The notes under the pieces are model-generated. The model had not been told where the DNA came from. It searched no databases and saw only the letters and a program-made list of their open reading frames with translations. A DNA stretch of 9,575 nt from Persicitalea sp038242095 (GTDB taxonomy: Bacteria; Bacteroidota; Bacteroidia; Cytophagales; Spirosomataceae): contig JBBSSJ010000186.1 in the NCBI GenBank assembly GCA_038242095.1, forward strand, positions 1 to 9,575. Reading direction: 5' to 3'. Below are positions 1-6,650 of this stretch, piece after piece (the stretch's first letter is position 1; each line of letters begins with the position of its first letter). Made by a program: the position numbers and the translations under genes.

Positions 1-1340
1 GCCATCGAAATGGCGTTGGACCAGTGGTGGCCCGGTAGGTTAGGGATGTTGGACGGATAGCGCAGCACCACCGTCGGCAGGGCCCACGAAATGTCGGCAA
101 TATCGTCAGAACCGCCGCCCATCGAGCGCATAATCTGTCCACCCATCGAGGCCACAGGCATATCAGCCGGTAAACCGATGGTGTCGAGTTTCATATCAAG
201 ACCTTCGATTTTGCTGGCTTCCATTTCGATTTGTGAGGCTTTGGCCAGCAGCTGGTCGTTAGCATCCCAGGTAGGCAAGCCTACCTTCTTGATATTTTCG
301 TACATCGTTTCGGCAATGGGTTGGTTGAAATGCCCCGGCCAGGCCGAGCCGAGTACTTCGTACGTAAATTTCGTGTCGGTCATCAGCGCGGCCCCTTCGG
401 CCATCTTCATACCGATGTCGTATAGTTTCTTGATTTTTGGATAGCTGCGATCGCGGAAATAGTACCAGACCGACGCTTTGGAAGGTACCACGTTGGGCTG
501 GTCGCCGCCATCGGATATTACGTAGTGTGAGCGTTGGGTGAGTTCGAGGTGTTCCCGGCGAAAGTTCCAGCCGACATTCATCAGCTCTACGGCATCCAGC
601 GCACTTTTACCGCGCCAAGGCGCGCCCGCCGCATGGGCGGCCTGTCCCTCAAATTTGAACTTCACCGAAATAAGACCGTTGTTGCCCGCATCACCGTAAC
701 CGACGCTCAGGTTGCTGCTTACGTGGGTAAAAATGCAGGCATCTACGTCCTTGAAATATCCATCACGCACGAAGTAGGCCTTTGCGCCGACCAATTCCTC
801 AGCCACGCCGGGCCACAGCATGAGCGTACCGGGAATCTTGTCGCGCTCCATGATTTTCTTGACCGCCAACGCCGAAATGATGTTGAGCGCCTGACCCGAA
901 TTATGCCCTTCACCGTGGCCGGGTGCACCCGCCACCAGCGGGTCGTGATAGGCAACGCCGGGTTTCTGATTGGCTTTGGGGATGCAGTCTACGTCGGAGC
1001 CGAGGGCGATGACGGGCTTGCCACTACCCCAGGTAGCGATCCAGGCGGTGGGCATGTTGGCGATCCCGCGCTGAATGGTGAAGCCTTCCTTTTCCAAAAG
1101 CGCGGTTAGGTACTTGGCCGATTCCTCCTCCTGAAAGCCCAATTCAGAGAAACTGAACAGCATATCGTTGATTTCCTGGCCAAGTTTGGCGTTTTGCTCC
1201 ACGCTTAGTATGACCTCTTGTTTCAGTTTATCGGCAGGATCAGCTGGGGCTTTTTTGGCGTCTCGTTTTGATTGGGCGGCGGCAATGGTAGCAGACAAGG
1301 CCAGTATCACCCAAAGGAGTGGTAGTATCAGTTTTTTCAT
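1..1340 (-). CDS. Secreted M20D-family amidohydrolase (AbgB-like), 3' end outside window
   Basis: An uninterrupted frame starts at ATG 1340 and is still open at the left edge, giving 446 codons. Residues 1-22 form a Sec signal peptide (MKK, a hydrophobic core, then AAA before Gln23), so the enzyme is probably periplasmic. The match to p-aminobenzoyl-glutamate hydrolase subunit B (AbgB) and other M20D metallo-amidohydrolases is clear: GSDVD at 114-118, GAPGHGEGHNSG at 138-149, the catalytic pair AEE at 180-182, THVSSN near 205-210, and GHHWSN close to the visible end. Family enzymes hydrolyse amide bonds of N-acyl amino acids using two metal ions. The substrate here cannot be read from sequence. 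The usual GHGCGHN motif has Glu144 in place of the metal-ligand Cys. AbgB is about 480 residues long, so only a short C-terminal piece should be missing. The gene is divergent from icd and shares its upstream region. Family assignment is confident; the function is inferred. Confidence 0.9.
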   Translation of the reverse strand, partial: MKKLILPLLWVILALSATIAAAQSKRDAKKAPADPADKLKQEVILSVEQNAKLGQEINDMLFSFSELGFQEEESAKYLTALLEKEGFTIQRGIANMPTAWIATWGSGKPVIALGSDVDCIPKANQKPGVAYHDPLVAGAPGHGEGHNSGQALNIISALAVKKIMERDKIPGTLMLWPGVAEELVGAKAYFVRDGYFKDVDACIFTHVSSNLSVGYGDAGNNGLISVKFKFEGQAAHAAGAPWRGKSALDAVELMNVGWNFRREHLELTQRSHYVISDGGDQPNVVPSKASVWYYFRDRSYPKIKKLYDIGMKMAEGAALMTDTKFTYEVLGSAWPGHFNQPIAETMYENIKKVGLPTWDANDQLLAKASQIEMEASKIEGLDMKLDTIGLPADMPVASMGGQIMRSMGGGSDDIADISWALPTVVLRYPSNIPNLPGHHWSNAISM

Positions 1341-1469
1341 ATTGAATGTTTTTTACAAAAAAAGATTGAGTCAGGATTTGAACCCTTTAAGTTGGGGATT
1401 ATATTTGAATTAATCAATCAAAATAAATTGGTCATGATCATCAAACAATTGATTAACAGAAAAATACAA

Positions 1470-1501
1470 AACTGTCTGCGCTCAATTGTCAACTGTCCGC
1501 C
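1470..1501. promoter_or_regulatory. Direct repeat inside the divergent promoter region, possible operator
   Basis: Two near-identical 11-mers, AACTGTCTGCG (1470-1480) and AACTGTCCGCC (1491-1501), begin exactly 21 bases apart, two helical turns, so a protein could bind both on one DNA face. They lie between the amidohydrolase and icd starts. The pair is framed by a perfect 12-base inverted repeat, AAAAATACAAAA at 1460-1471 and TTTTGTATTTTT at 1505-1516. The second arm contains the icd -7 element. Seen directly as repeats; a regulatory role is inference. Confidence 0.4.
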
Positions 1502-1517
1502 GACTTTTGTATTTTTG
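1485..1517 (+). promoter_or_regulatory. Bacteroidetes-type promoter of icd
   Basis: TATTTTTG at 1510-1517 matches the Bacteroidetes -7 consensus TAnnTTTG exactly. ATTG at 1485-1488 lies 21 bases upstream, in the range expected of the -33 element. Transcription would start near 1524, leaving a leader of about 50 bases before icd. On the other strand only a weaker candidate for the amidohydrolase is visible: minus-strand TTATTTTG (rc of 1419-1426), with a TTG 19 bases upstream. Confidence 0.55.
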
Positions 1518-1576
1518 TCCAAATAATTTCAATCCTGCCACTTCTGGCTTTTACCCCTAAATCAAAACTGCTTAGT

Positions 1577-2800
1577 ATGAACAAAATCAAAGTTGCCAAT
1601 CCGGTCGTCGAGCTCGACGGCGACGAAATGACCCGCATCATCTGGAAATTCATTAAGGATAAACTCATCCTCCCCTACCTCGACCTTGATATAAAATATT
1701 ACGATCTTGGCATCGAATACCGCGACGAGACCGACGACCAGGTAACCACCGACGCCGCCAACGCCATTAAAAAATACGGCGTAGGTATCAAATGCGCCAC
1801 CATCACGCCCGACGAAGACCGCGTAGAGGAGTTTGGCCTGAAGCAGATGTGGCGTTCACCCAACGGCACGATTCGTAACATCCTGGACGGCACCGTATTC
1901 CGGGAGCCGATCGTGATGAGTAACGTACCGCGCCTGGTCACGACCTGGACCGATCCGATCATTGTGGGTCGTCATGCTTTTGGTGACCAGTACCGCGCCA
2001 CCGATTTCGTGGTACCCGGCAAAGGCAAGCTGACCATGAAGTTCGAAGGCGAAGATGGCACGGTGATGGATTTCGACGTGTTCAATTTTCCGAGCGGCGG
2101 CGTAGCGATGGGCATGTACAACCTCGACGAGTCGATCAGAGGCTTCGCCCGGGCGTGTCTGAATATGGGATTGCAAAAAGGTTGGCCCGTGTATCTGTCG
2201 ACCAAGAATACCATTCTGAAAAAGTACGACGGCCGTTTCAAGGATATTTTTCAGGAAATATTCGACGCTGAGTTCAAGGATAAATTCAAGGAAGCGGGCA
2301 TTGTGTACGAGCACCGCCTGATCGACGATATGGTCGCCTCGGCCCTCAAATGGAGCGGTAAGTTCGTGTGGGCTTGCAAAAACTACGATGGCGACGTGCA
2401 GTCGGATTCAGTCGCGCAGGGCTTTGGCTCGCTGGGTCTGATGACGTCGGTGCTTGTAACGCCTGATGGCGGCACGATGGAGGCCGAAGCTGCCCACGGT
2501 ACCGTGACGCGTCACTACCGTCAGCACCAACAGGGCAAGCCGACCAGCACTAACCCGATCGCCTCGATCTTCGCCTGGACGCGCGGCTTGGCCTTCCGCG
2601 GTAAGCTGGACGACAATCAGGAACTCATCGAGTTTGCCGACACACTGGAGCAAGTCTGCATCGACACCGTCGAAAGCGGCAAGATGACCAAGGACCTCGC
2701 CCTGATCATTCACGGCGACGCGCTAACCAAGGACAATTACCTCAATACCGAGGATTTTCTCGAAGCTATCGACGAGAATTTGCAGAAGGCGCTGGCGTAG
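1577..2800 (+). CDS. icd: NADP-dependent isocitrate dehydrogenase, eukaryote-like homodimeric type
   Basis: This cytosolic TCA-cycle enzyme oxidatively decarboxylates isocitrate to 2-oxoglutarate and yields NADPH. The 407 residues align along their whole length with human IDH1/IDH2-type enzymes (about 414 residues), not with the E. coli Icd type. Recognisable blocks include GDEMTRIIW (15-23), the phosphorylation-loop region WRSPNGTIRN (92-101), GRHAFGDQYRATDFVVPG (131-148), KNYDGDVQSD (268-277) and EAAHGTVTRHYR (304-315). The substrate residues Ser94, Arg100, Arg109, Arg132 and Tyr139 sit at the same numbers as in human IDH1. Lys210 and the metal-binding Asp250, Asp273 and Asp277 are offset by two. 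All catalytic residues are present, so the enzyme should be active. No Shine-Dalgarno sequence is evident before the ATG, as is common in this phylum. The gene has its own promoter and terminator and so is probably monocistronic. GC content is high (41 of 60 bases in 2461-2520). Confidence 0.97.
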   Translation: MNKIKVANPVVELDGDEMTRIIWKFIKDKLILPYLDLDIKYYDLGIEYRDETDDQVTTDAANAIKKYGVGIKCATITPDEDRVEEFGLKQMWRSPNGTIRNILDGTVFREPIVMSNVPRLVTTWTDPIIVGRHAFGDQYRATDFVVPGKGKLTMKFEGEDGTVMDFDVFNFPSGGVAMGMYNLDESIRGFARACLNMGLQKGWPVYLSTKNTILKKYDGRFKDIFQEIFDAEFKDKFKEAGIVYEHRLIDDMVASALKWSGKFVWACKNYDGDVQSDSVAQGFGSLGLMTSVLVTPDGGTMEAEAAHGTVTRHYRQHQQGKPTSTNPIASIFAWTRGLAFRGKLDDNQELIEFADTLEQVCIDTVESGKMTKDLALIIHGDALTKDNYLNTEDFLEAIDENLQKALA

Positions 2801-2824
2801 ATCCTATCCTCCTTTAAGATTTGG

Positions 2825-2856
2825 AAGCCGCTGGCCTTTGTGCTAGCGGCTTTCTC
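2825..2856 (+). terminator. Intrinsic terminator of icd
   Basis: The left arm 2825-2835 (AAGCCGCTGGC) pairs with the right arm 2842-2852 (GCTAGCGGCTT) around a six-base loop, with one G-U wobble. A pyrimidine-rich T tract follows directly. It lies 24 bases after the icd stop and insulates icd from the downstream ATPase gene. Confidence 0.8.
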
Positions 2857-2872
2857 TACTTTACGCTGTATC

Positions 2873-2903
2873 TTGCGGATAGCGAAGCAGAAATTTATAT
2901 TTG
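2873..2903 (+). promoter_or_regulatory. Bacteroidetes-type promoter of the ATPase/DUF3226 pair
   Basis: TATATTTG at 2896-2903 matches TAnnTTTG exactly, and TTG at 2873-2875 lies 20 bases upstream. The predicted transcription start is near 2910, leaving a short leader of about 17 bases before ATG 2927. Since the icd terminator is just upstream, the pair appears to be an independent transcription unit. Confidence 0.65.
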
Positions 2904-2926
2904 ACTGAACATCTGAAAACGACATT

Positions 2927-4003
2927 ATGCTTAATTCCATAGAAATCCAGAACTACCGGAATCTCAAACATCTGAGTGTTGAGAAGCTGGGGCGTGTCAA
3001 TTTGATTATTGGACGAAATAACACGGGGAAGACTAGTTTGTTGGAAGCAGTTTATTTGTTCAGAAATAGCTTTGAAGTTGAGTCCATTTCTAAAATAGTT
3101 GCATCTCGTGGAGAAAATAGGTTGCTGGAGTCTACTATTACAAGTTCAGAGAACACAATTAAAACGGTAGAAAATTTATTTTGGAATAGAAGAAAAGACA
3201 AATCACAGCAGATTCTCATACAATCAAATGGGGAGTATCTCAATTTATCTATTAATAAAGTTGAAAATCCAAAAGAAATTATACTTTTTAATTACCAAGA
3301 GAAGTACGTAATTGAAGTACATCGAAATAGTTATAATTCGCCCCAATATATTGTTCTTGAAGGTTCAATTGATGATCTTAGGCTATCATCTACATTGGGA
3401 AGCTATCCAATAGCTTTTAGAAAAGTCAATTTTATAAGATCCACCATTTCAAGTACAAATATTGATTCTTCCAATCACTTGGCTGCGTATCTTGATGATA
3501 TCTCTCTGGGAGACAATTATGAAGATTTAATCTCATCTTTAAAAATTGTGGATAATAATATTGAAAAAATATCATATCTAACAGACATACATACTAATTC
3601 AAGATTTCCAGTTGTTCGGTTAAAAAATGGAGGGCGAATTCACTTACAGAGCATGGGTGATGGTATCAACCGTATCTTAGCGATAATCCTTACAATGGTC
3701 TGTTGCGAAAATGGATATTTTCTTATAGACGAATTCGAAAACGGTCTACACTATTCAGTTCAGGAAAAACTCTGGGAGATAATTTTCCATCTCGCCGAAA
3801 GATTAAATATCCAAGTCTTCGCCACCACGCACAGCAACGATACGATACGCGCTTTTGAAAATATTGTAAATCAAAACGAAACCGTTCCATTGAATGGACT
3901 CCTTATAAAACTTGAAAATATCGACGATACCATCGAAGCAACGACTTTTGAACCGGGTGAATTAAAAATCATTACGGATAACTTGATCGAAGTCCGACGA
4001 TGA
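2927..4003 (+). CDS. OLD/AAA15-type ABC-class ATPase, candidate defence-module sensor
   Basis: This 358-residue protein has the plan of an SMC/RecF-like ATPase of the AAA15/AAA21/OLD group. It opens with the typical IEIQNYRNLKHL segment, followed by Walker A GRNNTGKT (29-36, Lys35). A signature-like LQSMGDG lies at 240-246, Walker B YFLIDEFENGLH at 264-275 (Asp268, Glu269), and the switch region FATTHSND at 298-305. The region between, about 45-235, is divergent and low in GC. There is no Toprim domain in this chain. Full-length OLD nucleases carry one at the C-terminus; here the corresponding function seems to lie in the next gene, whose ATG overlaps this stop by 4 bases. ATP-driven sensing followed by effector control is the role known for related two-gene systems such as PARIS (AriA plus the DUF4435 Toprim protein AriB). 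Whether this pair does the same is inference. Base composition is unlike its neighbours: 12 of 60 bases are G or C in 3541-3600. No signal peptide or membrane segment is seen, so it is probably cytoplasmic. Confidence 0.88.
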   Translation: MLNSIEIQNYRNLKHLSVEKLGRVNLIIGRNNTGKTSLLEAVYLFRNSFEVESISKIVASRGENRLLESTITSSENTIKTVENLFWNRRKDKSQQILIQSNGEYLNLSINKVENPKEIILFNYQEKYVIEVHRNSYNSPQYIVLEGSIDDLRLSSTLGSYPIAFRKVNFIRSTISSTNIDSSNHLAAYLDDISLGDNYEDLISSLKIVDNNIEKISYLTDIHTNSRFPVVRLKNGGRIHLQSMGDGINRILAIILTMVCCENGYFLIDEFENGLHYSVQEKLWEIIFHLAERLNIQVFATTHSNDTIRAFENIVNQNETVPLNGLLIKLENIDDTIEATTFEPGELKIITDNLIEVRR

Positions 4004-4656
4004 ATAAAATAGAACTTGAAAAGCTACGATCAAAATTATTGGTAGAAGGAAATGACGATTTTCATGTCGTTTCTGCTATCTGTATGCTTTTTAATGTTAA
4101 GCAAACATTTGGCATTATCGATATTAAGGGGATAGACAAGCTCTTAGAGCAAATTCCGGTTCGTATAAAAAACAGGGAAGAGTACTTAGGAATTCTGGTT
4201 GATGCGGACGTGGATATTCAGGCCAGATGGCAGCAACTTCGTACAATCCTTATTCCGCAAGGTTACGAGATGCCAAACGAGCCTAGTATTGAGGGTACTA
4301 TAGTCCAATCTGAAACAGCAGACACCGTTATCGGTATCTGGATTATGCCTAATAACCAAGTACCAGGAATGCTAGAGGATTTTGCACAAATCCTTATACC
4401 TGATAGCGACTTAATACTTCCTGTTGCCACCAGAGTGGTCGATGAAGTGCTTTCTATGCAGGATTCTAAATTAAAATCTGTTCACCGCTCAAAAGCTGTA
4501 ATTCATGCTTGGCTGGCGTTGCAGGAATCACCAGGTACACCCATGGGTTTGGCAATCACCAAAACATACCTGGATCATAACAATGAGATTTGTGTTCTAT
4601 TCGTGGGCTGGTTGAATCGACTTTTCAATTCAAGTGAGGAAGTAGAAAAAAGGTAG
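4000..4656 (+). CDS. DUF3226-like protein with Toprim-type acidic motifs, partner of the ATPase
   Basis: I recognise this 218-residue protein as DUF3226-like. It begins with a short helix and then LLVEGNDDFHVV (13-24), resembling Toprim motif 1 with the catalytic-type Glu16. A hydrophobic strand follows and ends in GILVDADVD (64-72), resembling the Toprim DxD motif (Asp68, Asp70, with Asp72 following). Further acidic residues sit in GMLEDF (123-128). The C-terminal part has HRSKAVIHAWLALQ (162-175) and SPGTPMGLAI (177-186), blocks I associate with DUF3226. Toprim folds cleave or bind nucleic acid using Mg2+. Nuclease activity is therefore possible but not shown, and DUF3226 proteins are to my knowledge uncharacterised. 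ATG 4000 overlaps the ATPase stop as ATGA, which points to translational coupling and a joint complex. The gene is AT-rich (23 of 60 G+C in 4141-4200), and its stop codon lies inside the terminator hairpin. Confidence 0.82.
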   Translation: MNKIELEKLRSKLLVEGNDDFHVVSAICMLFNVKQTFGIIDIKGIDKLLEQIPVRIKNREEYLGILVDADVDIQARWQQLRTILIPQGYEMPNEPSIEGTIVQSETADTVIGIWIMPNNQVPGMLEDFAQILIPDSDLILPVATRVVDEVLSMQDSKLKSVHRSKAVIHAWLALQESPGTPMGLAITKTYLDHNNEICVLFVGWLNRLFNSSEEVEKR

Positions 4657-4672
4657 AACTGCTACCTTTTTT
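4646..4672. terminator. Hairpin terminator overlapping the stop codon of the DUF3226 gene
   Basis: A perfect 11-base inverted repeat, AAAAAAGGTAG (4646-4656) and CTACCTTTTTT (4662-4672), flanks the five-base loop AACTG. The A6 and T6 runs mean it could terminate transcription from either side. The TAG stop of the upstream gene forms the end of the left arm. Confidence 0.8.
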
Positions 4673-4685
4673 CGCGCGTCATCTA

Positions 4686-4722
4686 CGAAAAAGCCGCTGA
4701 TCTCCCATGAGGTCAGCAGCTT
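4686..4722 (-). terminator. Intrinsic terminator of the lytic transglycosylase gene
   Basis: The arms 4691-4703 and 4710-4722 pair over 13 positions, with one G-U wobble and one C-A mismatch, around a six-base loop. Read on the minus strand, the stem is followed by a run of five T (complement of 4686-4692). It lies 26 bases after the transglycosylase stop at 4748. Confidence 0.7.
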
Positions 4723-4747
4723 CTTATGTTTCAAAACTTCGACTTTC

Positions 4748-6514
4748 TCAACCCGAAATCAACAATTTCATTCCGGCTTTAATGCTGTTGCTCCTCATGT
4801 TATTGGCGTGCTTGATCTTGTCGATGGTAAGACCGTAGCGTTGTGAGATTGTCCAAAGCGTATCGCCGCGCTGCACGGTATGGTAACGGGCCTTTACTTT
4901 CGGCGTCTCTTTCTTAACTTTATTGGCGGCCAGCTTGGCTAACGGCATCGCGGTGGTGGGGACTGTCACTTTAATTTTCTGGCCCGGCATAAGCTTACCG
5001 CTCGACAGGTCATTCCAAACTTTCAGTTCCTCAATACTCACCCTGTACTTTCGGGAGAGGACAGTCAGGTTATCGCCTCGGCGCACGGTGTGCGTGACCG
5101 AACGCGCCGCGATTTGGGGCTTAGTCGATCTGGCAACTTTTACTTCCTCCTCTTGCGCCTCCACTTCGATTTCTTCTCTAACATCGGCGACCAGAGTTTC
5201 TGTCTCGGTCGTGTCTTCCGTTGCCTCAGCCGTTTCTACGGTTGGCTTCTCTGCCTTGGCGACGCGCGTTTCGGATTGCGGCTTTGGCGCAATACGTACC
5301 TGCCGCACGATCGTGAGCCGCTGGCCACGCATCAAACGGTTGCTTCGCATTTTGTTCCAGCGCTTTATTTCGCTCACGCCCACCCCGTAGCGACGGGCCA
5401 CCGCCGTGAGCGTTTCGCCGCTCCGGACAGTATGCCGCACGTTGCGGGTCGCATAACCGGCTTCATCCTCCTCTTCGAGCGAAGCCAGCATTACTCCCGT
5501 CGTCGGACGCTTGGAGGCCGAATCGAGGATAGCGAGCCGATTGGGCTCCATAAGGGCATACTTCTGGGCGGGTATTCTTAATGAAAAGTCGCTGGTATAG
5601 TCGGGCAGAACCGTGTTGATAATCTGAGGATTGAGGCGCTGGATTTCCTCCATAGTTACGCCACTCAGCGAGGAGAAGGTGGCAAGATTTAAATAGCCGT
5701 TGACCTTGATCACATCCGTAACGGTTGGATACATGATGTCTTGCGGAACGATGCCGTGGTCTTCGCCGTAGTGCATCATGTACATGATTCCGACAAATTG
5801 AGGAACATAACTGCGCGTTTCCTTCGGCAGAGCATCGTAAACTGACCAGAAAGTGTTACCGCCCGTGCGGCGCATGGCGCGTTTTACGTTGCCGGGACCG
5901 CAATTGTAGGAGGCAAGTGCCATTTCCCAGTCCCCAAAAATATTGTATAGCTGACGGAGGTACCGGCAGGCGGCCTCGGTCGATTTTTCAGGATCAAAAC
6001 GCTCATCGAAATAGGCATCCTGCTTCAGTCCGAACTCCCGACCCGTAGCGCGCATAAATTGCCAAAGCCCACCCGCTCCGGCGCGGGAGAGAATCCGGGG
6101 ATTGAGGCCCGACTCAATCATCGACAGGTACTTAATCTCGTCGGGCATGTCGTACTTCGCCAATGCCTTTTCGTAGATCGGGAAGTAAAGGTTTTTTTGC
6201 TCCATCATCCGACGTGTAAAGTCGGGCTTGGTGTAGATGAAGTACTCGACAAACTTGTGTGATTCCTTATTATAGAGCAGCGGGAGGTTTTGCTGCAAAG
6301 TAGCGAAGCGTTGGCGTATTAGTTCGCCAGAGACCAGATTACCTGGCATTTCTATTTCGGGCAGGATGTCGGTCACTACCGCAACGGTGTCGGCCTCGAA
6401 ACTTTCATCCGGTAACGGTACCTGCTGCAATGGCGCGGCCAAGGCGGGCAGAATGTACATACTCAGGCTCAGGGCGACGACCGCCATACTTAATACTCGC
6501 TTCGCGATATTCAT
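4748..6514 (-). CDS. mltD: MltD-like lytic transglycosylase with three LysM domains
   Basis: This 588-residue exported murein hydrolase cleaves the glycan strand between MurNAc and GlcNAc. Residues 1-27 are a signal peptide ending in ALA before Ala27-Pro28. There is no lipobox Cys, so it is probably soluble in the periplasm rather than a lipoprotein as in E. coli MltD. The SLT-type catalytic domain spans roughly 105-250. It shows YLSMIESGLNPR (129-140) with catalytic Glu134, GAGGLWQFM (146-154) and ALASYNCGPGNVKRA (199-213). A linker follows, then LysM1 at about 360-403, an acidic Glu/Thr/Val-rich stretch (about 425-460), LysM2 at about 474-517 and LysM3 at about 544-587. LysM domains bind peptidoglycan GlcNAc. 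The gene lies 136 bases downstream of gatA on the same strand with no strong terminator between, so read-through from gatA is possible. I saw no exact -7 promoter match in that gap. Bacteroidetes MltD-like proteins commonly have this layout. Confidence 0.93.
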   Translation of the reverse strand: MNIAKRVLSMAVVALSLSMYILPALAAPLQQVPLPDESFEADTVAVVTDILPEIEMPGNLVSGELIRQRFATLQQNLPLLYNKESHKFVEYFIYTKPDFTRRMMEQKNLYFPIYEKALAKYDMPDEIKYLSMIESGLNPRILSRAGAGGLWQFMRATGREFGLKQDAYFDERFDPEKSTEAACRYLRQLYNIFGDWEMALASYNCGPGNVKRAMRRTGGNTFWSVYDALPKETRSYVPQFVGIMYMMHYGEDHGIVPQDIMYPTVTDVIKVNGYLNLATFSSLSGVTMEEIQRLNPQIINTVLPDYTSDFSLRIPAQKYALMEPNRLAILDSASKRPTTGVMLASLEEEDEAGYATRNVRHTVRSGETLTAVARRYGVGVSEIKRWNKMRSNRLMRGQRLTIVRQVRIAPKPQSETRVAKAEKPTVETAEATEDTTETETLVADVREEIEVEAQEEEVKVARSTKPQIAARSVTHTVRRGDNLTVLSRKYRVSIEELKVWNDLSSGKLMPGQKIKVTVPTTAMPLAKLAANKVKKETPKVKARYHTVQRGDTLWTISQRYGLTIDKIKHANNMRSNSIKAGMKLLISG

Positions 6515-6650
6515 AAGGAAAGGGGAGGTTTAGGTATTAAAAAAAGATTCAAAAAGTCGAGGCGAGTAGGGAACGTCAGTCGTATTTTAGTAGAAAAACT
6601 TCGATTCAACGATTTAAGAGACACATATTAAAGCATTTAACAACCTGATT

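Noticed and set aside
534..1109. Open frame of 191 codons on the plus strand (also shorter ones at 91-444 and 1168-1413)
   Set aside because: They lie antisense within the amidohydrolase, whose own frame has conserved catalytic motifs. The translations show no family features.
1856..2713. Long minus-strand open frames inside icd
   Set aside because: They are shadows of a GC-rich, fully conserved icd frame and have no recognisable domains or start signals.
2927..4656. The ATPase and DUF3226 genes as one OLD protein broken by a frameshift
   Set aside because: The ATPase ends in a natural-looking C-terminus and the partner starts with its own ATG in a 4-base ATGA overlap. This is the usual form of coupled genes. 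Its Toprim-like part also has DUF3226 features rather than those of an OLD C-terminus.
2800..4748. Insertion sequence or integrative element
   Set aside because: There is no transposase, integrase, tRNA target or long terminal repeat. Only a 9-base match within terminators flanks the unit.
4923..5581. Plus-strand open frames of 155 and 163 codons opposite the transglycosylase gene
   Set aside because: They are antisense to the LysM repeats and linker. The apparent composition follows from the real coding strand.
6515..6650. Terminator or promoter between gatA and the transglycosylase gene
   Set aside because: Only a five-base hairpin (TTAAA/TTTAA near 6628-6640) and no exact -7 match were found, so neither can be supported.
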